From positions 1 through 19,195 of the forward strand of contig DLLF01000034.1 of assembly GCA_002477945.1 (NCBI GenBank): DNA of 19,195 nucleotides. The letters run 5' to 3'. The DNA is from Bacteroidales bacterium UBA7569 (GTDB lineage Bacteria; Bacteroidota; Bacteroidia; Bacteroidales; Paludibacteraceae). Numbering within the stretch: the stretch's first letter is position 1; every line of letters begins with the position of its first letter. Of this stretch, positions 13,845-19,195 are shown one piece after another. The notes beneath the pieces were generated by a model. That model had not been told where the DNA came from, made no database searches, and was given only the letters and a program-made list of their open reading frames with translations. A program made the position numbers and the translations under genes.

Positions 13845-14603
13845 ATGGCAACACAAACAACAAACTCAACGGCAAAAGCCGTTACTCCAATCTCTTTGCT
13901 CAACGAAGCAAACAACGTACTGACAAACTTCCGTACTTATCAGGGTATGGATGTCTATGAACTCAAGTGGAAAATCCTGGATATGCTTTGTCGCCAATAT
14001 CCTGCCAACACAACGCTTGAAGAGGTCTATCTCAAGGCAGATACGCTGAATCACTATTACAGCACGAATATCTTTTCCATTCTGTCGATGGCAAAGGAGA
14101 TTATCCACATCCCCAATATAGACCAACGTCTGCAAAACGGAGATCCTACTCTTGTCAAGGACAATACCCAACCCGATAATGATATTGCTACTATCATTCC
14201 GGGGCATACCAATTATTCCTTTGCCACCAAGTATTGTGCCTGCCACAACCCCGCAGCCTATCCTATCTACGACCATATAGTGGCAGATTTCTTCGTAGCA
14301 GCCATAAAAAGCAAGCATCTCACCAGTCCTGCAATCACAGGTTTATCTATTTCACAAATACGAAATCGGATGAAGAACGATTATGTTTTCTACAAGGATA
14401 TTTACACCGCCTTTATGCAGCAGTATAACCTCACCTCTCTCACTTTCCGTGAGGTGGATTGGTACATTTGGACGGCAGGCAAACTGCTCAAAGGACTACT
14501 GCCTGTTCCCTCTAAAAACAGGAGTTCCGTCAATGTTTGGATAGCAGGTAAAAGCCAAATGCCTCAACTTCCGCAATTCAAACAACTATTCCGATTGGTT
14601 TAA
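13845..14603 (+). CDS. Unrecognised protein with TKY-PIYD-(D-x3-W-x2-GK) domain (operon gene A, 252 aa)
   Basis: I cannot name the family. The N-terminal half is helical (ISLLNEANNVLTNFRTYQGM, YELKWKILDMLCRQYP). The C-terminal part contains SFATKYCACHNPAAYPIYDH (residues 125-144) and later FREVDWYIWTAGKLL, with D205, W209, G212 and K213. The same three landmarks occur in the same order in the 369-aa gene two places downstream, so the two share a domain. The protein has no signal peptide or membrane helix, so it is presumably cytoplasmic. It is the first gene of a six-gene co-directional run (gaps 8-32 bases) behind a structured leader. The HNP-x4-IYD stretch looks conserved enough to be functional, perhaps a nucleic-acid-binding or catalytic helix bundle, but that is a guess. 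Confidence 0.75.
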   Translation: MATQTTNSTAKAVTPISLLNEANNVLTNFRTYQGMDVYELKWKILDMLCRQYPANTTLEEVYLKADTLNHYYSTNIFSILSMAKEIIHIPNIDQRLQNGDPTLVKDNTQPDNDIATIIPGHTNYSFATKYCACHNPAAYPIYDHIVADFFVAAIKSKHLTSPAITGLSISQIRNRMKNDYVFYKDIYTAFMQQYNLTSLTFREVDWYIWTAGKLLKGLLPVPSKNRSSVNVWIAGKSQMPQLPQFKQLFRLV

Positions 14604-14635
14604 ATACAAAAGAGTACAACTTAAAAACAAATACT

Positions 14636-15100
14636 ATGCAAATCATTAAACAAAATAGATTAGACGAGGTCCTGCAATCGTACCTTGCGAGTAATCCAAC
14701 GAAACCTTTGTTAGTCTGGTTCGAAGATAATCCAACCATAGACAAATACTTGAAAGAGTACATCTCAAAGAAAGGTGTAGGGCGAACGGAAGGACATCCG
14801 ATGTGGGGACACAAACGAGCCGTTGTGAATGGCGAGTTCGTAAAGATAAGCGAGCATCCCGAACTCTTGGCAAACGATATCTATACGGATAGTGTCCGCA
14901 ATGCCGATGGGGTATTGTACCACAGATACACGGAGCAACTAGCCACCGAGCCTTTGACCTATTGCATCAACCTGCTAAAGAACCTCCACAAACCTGTGGT
15001 ATGTTTTGTGAATACCTGTTCCAAAGCCGAACAAGGCACTGTTGATGCCTCGTTCATAGCATCCAATTTTGATGAAATTATGGTAAACTCTAATAATTAA
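14636..15100 (+). CDS. Unrecognised alpha/beta protein (operon gene B, 154 aa)
   Basis: Secondary structure read by eye alternates helix and strand in a Rossmann-like way. Strands are KPLLVWFED (about residues 23-31), NADGVLYHRY, KPVVCFVNTCS and FDEIMVNS; helices include NRLDEVLQSYLAS, DKYLKEYISKK and TYCINLLKNLH. There is no Walker A, so it is not an ordinary NTPase. The central HPMWGHKRAVVNGEFVKISEHPELL is polar and could be an active-site loop. It starts 32 bases after gene A and ends 19 bases before gene C, so the three are almost certainly co-transcribed. Function unknown. Confidence 0.7.
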   Translation: MQIIKQNRLDEVLQSYLASNPTKPLLVWFEDNPTIDKYLKEYISKKGVGRTEGHPMWGHKRAVVNGEFVKISEHPELLANDIYTDSVRNADGVLYHRYTEQLATEPLTYCINLLKNLHKPVVCFVNTCSKAEQGTVDASFIASNFDEIMVNSNN

Positions 15101-15119
15101 CCTTCTAATTTTTATTACT

Positions 15120-16229
15120 ATGTCACTTTGTGGTAATCTCAACCTCGGTGCTAACTTTTACCATTCCAGAGAAATTAACGATGTAATTAAGGAGTTGCTG
15201 TCTTATTATGACAAACAGCGCAACATTCTTGAGTTCGATAAAATCTCTGGTTTCGAAGCCGCAGGACGCTCTATTCGAGGCTTGTTCGGACAATACTGCC
15301 ATTGTAACAATGGTATTGTATTGCCATTTATAGAACCAAAGGAAAAGTTTCCTTCTTCTCCTAATACTCATACGTGTCTGATTCCCCTTACTCGGGAACG
15401 TATATTTACGCGTTTGACCGTTTTGGATTCTCTGTTCTTTACGAATCTCAATAAAGGCTATTATATCAAACAATATATAACAGAAGAAATTTGGAAGGCG
15501 TGTGATGATGGCAAAGGAGGGCACTCTGATGCAGTGTTGGCAAATAAAGCAAGTAACTATATAGATTGGGTAATCAACAACAATTTCCTTACACCTCAGC
15601 AACAGGCAGAGAAGCAAAAGATGGAAAAAAATTTGATTTATGGTCGTTATCCTTGGGTTAAAAAGACCGAAGATCATAAGCAGACAGCATTGTCTTTAAT
15701 GACAAAGTATCTTCATTATTTGGTAGAAGCTGTGCGTCCCGCTGATACATTAGGTTTCCCGATTTATGATAGTTTGGTGGTTTCCGTGCTACCGATGGTG
15801 TATACTTATGTAACGGGTAAAAATATAACTGATGATTATCCCAATGCGACAAGGAACATACAGCGTCCTTATGAAGATTATGTGCGGGCATTGTATAAAA
15901 TTTTGAGACAGTTGAAGAAAGCAAATAATGCTGCCGATGTATGGAATGGTCCTATGCGAGATATGACCGATTTCCATATCTTGGATATTTTTATGTGGCA
16001 TCTCGGCAAAGTATATGATGCCAAAGGGCAATACGACAAACTTTGGATGCCCACCACTCCCAAAGAGTTTGAAGATATGCTCAATTCAAGACAAATCGCA
16101 CTCCATCTAAAGCCTTTGGAAGATTTAGCAGATGAGATAGAAAAACATTATGTAACGCTTCAAAAGAAATGGGAAGCGAACACAGCACAACAGCAAACGG
16201 AGTTAGCCGAAAATCCGAATAAAGAGTAG
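15120..16229 (+). CDS. Unrecognised protein sharing the PIYD domain of gene A (operon gene C, 369 aa)
   Basis: The N-terminal third has a mixed character with three cysteines (CGNL, YCHC). From about residue 190 the sequence follows gene A: LMTKYLHYL (T195-K196-Y197), FPIYDSLV (213-220), then YEDYVRALYKILRQLKKA, and DFHILDIFMWHLGK with D289, W293, G296 and K297. The D-x3-W-x2-G-K spacing is identical to that in gene A; the TKY-to-PIYD interval is 6 residues longer here. The C-terminus is a charged helix, probably coiled (LEDLADEIEKHYVTLQKKWEAN), with a polar tail. Base composition is more AT-rich than the left half of the window, suggesting acquisition. No transmembrane segment; function unknown. 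Confidence 0.75.
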   Translation: MSLCGNLNLGANFYHSREINDVIKELLSYYDKQRNILEFDKISGFEAAGRSIRGLFGQYCHCNNGIVLPFIEPKEKFPSSPNTHTCLIPLTRERIFTRLTVLDSLFFTNLNKGYYIKQYITEEIWKACDDGKGGHSDAVLANKASNYIDWVINNNFLTPQQQAEKQKMEKNLIYGRYPWVKKTEDHKQTALSLMTKYLHYLVEAVRPADTLGFPIYDSLVVSVLPMVYTYVTGKNITDDYPNATRNIQRPYEDYVRALYKILRQLKKANNAADVWNGPMRDMTDFHILDIFMWHLGKVYDAKGQYDKLWMPTTPKEFEDMLNSRQIALHLKPLEDLADEIEKHYVTLQKKWEANTAQQQTELAENPNKE

Positions 16230-16248
16230 GCGTTAAAGAAATATAATT

Positions 16249-16440
16249 ATGACTAAAGTAAAATTCTTTATTTACAAAGGGCACACGAACACATTGGCGT
16301 TGGAGGAACAAATCAACGAATTTCTACAATCTGATGAATTTGGAGAATTGGTTGATATCAAGTATTCAAATTCCTATGCTGGTTCTGATAGTACTTATAG
16401 GTATGCAGAAACTGCTATTGTGATATACAAAACGAAATAG
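16249..16440 (+). CDS. Cse60-like small protein (63 aa)
   Basis: MTKVKFFIYKGHTNTLALEE, then INEFL and VDIKYSNSYAGS, ending AETAIVIYK, follows the pattern I recall for the sporulation-protein Cse60 family: V-K-x-F, LE-x-x-I-N-x-F-L, V-x-D-I-K-Y-S, and a closing A-x-I-I-Y strand. Despite the family name such proteins occur in non-spore-formers; their role is not known. It starts 19 bases after gene C and 8 bases before the next gene, in the same run. Confidence 0.65.
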   Translation: MTKVKFFIYKGHTNTLALEEQINEFLQSDEFGELVDIKYSNSYAGSDSTYRYAETAIVIYKTK

Positions 16441-16448
16441 TTACAAAT

Positions 16449-16694
16449 ATGATAATTCTTCAAAATAAAACCTGCAGTCTTTGTCACAAAGAATTTCAGG
16501 CTATGGTCCCGTATTCAGAATTCAGATGTAATGAGTGTGGAAAGCCATATACAATTTGTCCCGAATGTGCGGAGCAGCAACACCATTGTTCGTGTGGCGG
16601 AATGATTATCAGTAATGACGAGTACATTCATCGCCATGGTATAGATGACATATATGGTGAACATTTTGACGTAAAAGGCCCTCTATTCTATTGA
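16449..16694 (+). CDS. Cys-rich zinc-ribbon-like small protein (81 aa)
   Basis: Four cysteine knuckles are visible: CSLC (residues 9-12), CNEC, CPEC and CSC, with H-H between the last two, enough for two zinc sites. The C-terminal part (DEYIHRHGIDDIYGEHFDVK) is acidic with several His. Such ribbons commonly mediate protein or nucleic-acid contacts. Its tail-end position in the operon, 8 bases after the Cse60-like gene, suggests a shared transcript. Confidence 0.7.
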   Translation: MIILQNKTCSLCHKEFQAMVPYSEFRCNECGKPYTICPECAEQQHHCSCGGMIISNDEYIHRHGIDDIYGEHFDVKGPLFY

Positions 16695-16720
16695 ATAAGT
16701 TGCATTGTAATTTAACCATT

Positions 16721-16996
16721 ATGCCCTACAAATTTTCCGCCAGCCATATCACAGGTGGCAACGTGGTCTTTCCCGACAAGTTGGAGATAGACGACGAGAA
16801 AGTCACGTTCTACAAAGCACGCCTTATCGGCTATACCACTACTGTCATTCTGCGCAGTAACATTGGCAGTGTCTCGCTCAAAGCGGGACTGCTCTTTGCC
16901 GACATCATCATCGAGACCAACGGCGGACAAGTAACCATCGCCAACGGTTTCACCCGCTCCGATGCCAAACAGATACAGCAACTCCTCACCGAGTAA
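16721..16996 (+). CDS. Small PH-like domain protein (91 aa)
   Basis: The protein is a run of beta strands: YKFSASHITGGNVVFPDKLE, then VTFYKARLIG, TTTVILRSNIGSVSLKAG, ADIIIETNGGQVTIANG, closed by one helix SDAKQIQQLLTE. This is the layout of bacterial PH-like (bPH) domains. ATG 16721 was chosen over a TTG at 16691, which would overlap the preceding gene and add a basic stretch outside the domain. GC content is higher than in genes C to the zinc ribbon, so it may be a separate acquisition. A 5'-truncated relative lies at 19051, on the other side of the hipBA pair. Confidence 0.7.
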   Translation: MPYKFSASHITGGNVVFPDKLEIDDEKVTFYKARLIGYTTTVILRSNIGSVSLKAGLLFADIIIETNGGQVTIANGFTRSDAKQIQQLLTE

Positions 16997-17023
16997 TCAA
17001 TTTAGGTTATAAAGACGTAGCCG

Positions 17024-17053
17024 ACAGGGGTGATTCCATCGAATTGCCCCTGT
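17024..17053 (+). terminator. Hairpin after the PH-like gene, likely terminator
   Basis: ACAGGGG (17024-17030) pairs with CCCCTGT (17047-17053), with an inner ATTC/GAAT pairing. A T/G-rich tail TGTTGTTGT follows. It separates the six-gene run from the hipBA promoter. Confidence 0.5.
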
Positions 17054-17115
17054 TGTTGTAATGAGATATATGCCAGACACTATGGGTATTTGTACAAAAT
17101 TGCGATAATTCCGGC

Positions 17116-17153
17116 TATATGCTTGCATATATGTCCAAAAAGCAGTACTTTTG
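17116..17153 (+). promoter_or_regulatory. hipBA promoter with a palindromic operator over the -33 box
   Basis: TATATGC-TT-GCATATA (17116-17131) is a perfect 7+2+7 palindrome. Its centre contains the -33 TTG (17123-17125), which is followed by a 20-base spacer and TACTTTTG (17146-17153). A dimeric HTH protein sitting on the palindrome would block the promoter, the expected autoregulation for a HipB-type antitoxin. Confidence 0.7.
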
Positions 17154-17228
17154 TGGTCAAATAAAGTATATACGAAATAATAATAAACAGCATAATTGCT
17201 ATTTGTATATTATTAAAACTATAATTAT

Positions 17229-17537
17229 ATGGAAGATATATACGCTTATTCCGCTCCGGAACTGATAGCCCGATTAGGCATACAATTCAGGCAATATAGG
17301 CAGGCTAATGGTCTGACTTTGAGCGATGTTGCCCATCGTACAGGACTCAACATTATGACCATTCAGAAGTTTGAGAACGGACAAAGCCGAGACATTTCGC
17401 TTACCACACTCATACGGCTGATGCGCACAATCGGACAACTGGATAACCTCAAAAAACTCTTGCCTCCATTACCCGAGGTTACCTATATGACCCCGAAAGA
17501 AACCCCAATCCGACGTATCCGACATAAGAAACAATGA
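17229..17537 (+). CDS. HipB-like XRE-family HTH antitoxin/repressor (102 aa)
   Basis: Residues about 19-75 form a Cro/C1-type HTH: QFRQYRQANGLTLSDVAHRT, then GLNIMTIQKFENGQSRDISL and TTLIRLMRTIGQLDNL. A basic tail (IRRIRHKKQ) follows, which could contact DNA or the toxin. The gene precedes and overlaps the HipA-like gene by four bases (ATGA), the standard translational coupling of such pairs. The palindrome over its own promoter is the likely binding site. Confidence 0.88.
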   Translation: MEDIYAYSAPELIARLGIQFRQYRQANGLTLSDVAHRTGLNIMTIQKFENGQSRDISLTTLIRLMRTIGQLDNLKKLLPPLPEVTYMTPKETPIRRIRHKKQ

Positions 17538-19012
17538 TAAAGATATTGCGTATATTATTATGGGATAAGGAAATGGGGCATTTGGCGTGGCAGAACGGAG
17601 AGGCTTATTTTGTATATAACCAATCTTTCCTTTCATCCGAGATAGAACCATTCCCATTGATGGCACCCAAAAGTCGCGGGCACTTGTTCAAGTTCTCCGC
17701 GGAAGAAGAAAGGAAATACCAACACCTGCCGGCTTTCATTGCCGACTCATTGCCGGACGATTGGGGAAACACATTGTTTGAACAGTGGGCAAAAGAGCAG
17801 CACCTTTCCGAAAACGACATCACCGCTTTGGACAAACTGGCATTTATCGGTCGCCGTGGTATGGGGGCGTTGGAATTTATGCCCGAACGCTCTCCGCTGG
17901 TGAAAAAAGAGCACGTTGATATCGGTGCATTAGCCGACTTGGCACAAAAGATTCAAAACCAACGTGAGAACCTGACAATTCTTCCCCAGGAGACGCTCAC
18001 TATGCAAATGCTGCTGGCTGTAGGTACTTCGGTTGGCGGACGGCAGGCGAAAGCCGTTCTTGCCATCAACCCGCAAACAGGTGAGATTCGTTCTGGACAA
18101 GTAGCACCTCAGGCGGGTTTCCTACACTATATTCTCAAATTCGGTATTGCAGAACGTTCTACCGCTGAATTGGAGATGACCTACTACGATATGGCGCGGC
18201 AAGCGGGAATCGATATGATGCCCTGCCGGTTATGGGAGGTTGATGGAACGAAACATTTTATCACAGAACGTTTTGACCGCAAGGACGACACCAAGATACA
18301 TACCCAAACGCTTGCCGCAATAGATCCTGATGCCAACTCGTATGAGAAATTGCTGCTTGTATGTCGCAAACTCCGCCTGCCGGATAGTAGCGAGTGCGAA
18401 GTCTTCCGACGTATGGTGTTTAATTATCTCACCCACAATACAGATGACCACAACAAAAACTTCTCTTTTCTTATGAATACAAAGGGCGAGTGGTCATTGT
18501 CACCCGCGTATGATTTGACGTTCATTTTTAATAACGGAGGCTATCAACCCGAACCCAAGCATTGCCTGATGCTTCGTGGCAAATATACTGATTGGACAAA
18601 AGAAGACGCTTTGGAGTTTGCCAAAAGTCTGAACATCCGAAGACCGAGAGTTATCATTGACCAAATCGCGGAGGTTGTAGCGCATTTCCGCTCATTGGCT
18701 ACGCTATATGGTGTTGCTCCCGAATGGATAGGACGCATAGAGAGCGTCATCAGCAGACATCTCGCGGAATGGGGATATATCGTGGTTCCTGAATTGTCGT
18801 GGACCACGAAAGAAGGACACACATTTGGTGAGGTCTCGCTCAGTCAAGCCTACAAGGGGGCTATCCAATTGCATGCCAACGTAGATGGAAACCGAAAACG
18901 TTTCGTTTTTCCCAAAAATAGTGCCGAAGCACAAATGGTGGTTCAAGCAGGTATCGCCAACATACCGGAAAAAACTCTGCAAGAGTGGGCAGAAAAATAC
19001 CTATTGAAATAA
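17534..19012 (+). CDS. HipA-family Ser/Thr kinase toxin (492 aa)
   Basis: The N-terminal HipA_N-like couple domain (about residues 1-115) contains PKSRGHLFKFS and SLPDDWGN...AFIGRRGMGAL. The kinase lobe has the glycine-rich loop GTSVGGRQAKAVL (from 164), the ATP-lysine strand HYILKF, ITERFDRK, the catalytic loop HNTDDHNKN (301-309) and SPAYDLTF as the metal-binding DFG equivalent, all intact. Family members phosphorylate tRNA-bound synthetases such as GltX or other targets to halt growth; the target here is unknown. After the kinase there is an extra C-terminal segment of about 65 residues (from VVPELSWTTKEGHTFGEVSL), longer than the roughly 440-residue E. coli HipA. It is likely neutralised by the overlapping HipB-like protein. 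Confidence 0.9.
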   Translation: MIKILRILLWDKEMGHLAWQNGEAYFVYNQSFLSSEIEPFPLMAPKSRGHLFKFSAEEERKYQHLPAFIADSLPDDWGNTLFEQWAKEQHLSENDITALDKLAFIGRRGMGALEFMPERSPLVKKEHVDIGALADLAQKIQNQRENLTILPQETLTMQMLLAVGTSVGGRQAKAVLAINPQTGEIRSGQVAPQAGFLHYILKFGIAERSTAELEMTYYDMARQAGIDMMPCRLWEVDGTKHFITERFDRKDDTKIHTQTLAAIDPDANSYEKLLLVCRKLRLPDSSECEVFRRMVFNYLTHNTDDHNKNFSFLMNTKGEWSLSPAYDLTFIFNNGGYQPEPKHCLMLRGKYTDWTKEDALEFAKSLNIRRPRVIIDQIAEVVAHFRSLATLYGVAPEWIGRIESVISRHLAEWGYIVVPELSWTTKEGHTFGEVSLSQAYKGAIQLHANVDGNRKRFVFPKNSAEAQMVVQAGIANIPEKTLQEWAEKYLLK

Positions 19013-19050
19013 TTCCCTATCCACAGGGGAAGGGCAGAGAAAGAGCAGAG

Positions 19051-19195
19051 AAAGCATGCCTCATCGGCTACGCCACCACGGTTATCCAACGCAGCAGCAT
19101 TGGCAGCATCTCGCTCAAGGCGGGACTGCTCTTTGCGGACATTATCATCGAGACCAATGGCGGACAAGTAACTGTCGCCAACGGCTTCACCCGCT
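19051..19195 (+). pseudogene. 5'-truncated second copy of the PH-like gene (runs off the window)
   Basis: Bases 19051-19195 align without gaps to 16814-16958 (constant offset 2237), with about 21 mismatches by hand count. The protein reads LIGYATTVIQRSSIGSISLK and AGLLFADIIIETNGGQVTVA, nearly identical to the first copy. The first 30 or so codons of the intact gene are absent, and the frame has no start codon between the hipA stop and the homology. Instead there is a purine-rich tract with a doubled GCAGAGAAA. The 3' end lies outside the window, so it may be a truncated gene or the scar of a recombination. Confidence 0.65.

Noticed and set aside
13545..13845. Retron or diversity-generating retroelement RNA in the leader
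   Set aside because: No reverse transcriptase gene is present in the window and no template/variable repeat pair was seen.

Overview
The window reads as accessory chromosome of a Bacteroidales bacterium (Bacteroides/Prevotella-like). Three things point there: promoters of the form TTG-N20-TAnnTTTG, several outer-membrane and lipoprotein families typical of the phylum (PF14905-type barrel, DUF2807 lipoprotein, AAA_14/DUF4143 ATPases), and the absence of clear Shine-Dalgarno sequences. The species cannot be fixed from the sequence alone.

Region 1 (1-5.2 kb) is relatively GC-rich. It holds the 3' end of a TonB-receptor-like barrel gene, a secreted hypothetical, a four-helix membrane protein, a GyrI-like ligand-binding protein, a DUF2807 head-GIN lipoprotein and a tiny two-helix membrane protein. 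Region 2 (5.3-10.3 kb) holds an AAA_14/DUF4143 ATPase, a CatA-like acetyltransferase, a membrane protein, a VOC protein, a DUF3795-GNAT fusion and a decayed GNAT remnant. Most gaps from about 2.9 to 10.3 kb are filled by one modular repeat family, always in the same orientation and directly upstream of a gene start. Its TTAACGG and TTTAATGG motifs are spaced about one helical turn apart.

Region 3 (10.4-13.2 kb) has two convergent AAA_14-type ATPase genes. All three ATPases in the window carry their own private tandem repeats just upstream of the -33 box: 4 x 23 bp, 3 x 33 bp and 2.3 x 33 bp. This shared architecture with different sequences is the most intriguing signal in the window and looks like cognate operator or recognition arrays.

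Region 4 (13.2-17.0 kb) is repeat-rich non-coding DNA followed by a strong promoter and a structured leader, then a more AT-rich run of six co-directional genes. Two of these, unrecognised, share a domain with the signature TKY...PIYD...D-x3-W-x2-GK. With them are a Rossmann-looking 154-aa protein, a Cse60-like protein, a Cys-rich zinc-ribbon protein and a PH-like protein. This is the best candidate for an undescribed cassette. Region 5 (17.0-19.2 kb) is a HipB/HipA-type toxin-antitoxin pair with a palindromic operator over its -33 box. It is flanked by a direct duplication: the PH-like gene on the left and a 5'-truncated copy of it on the right, running off the window end.
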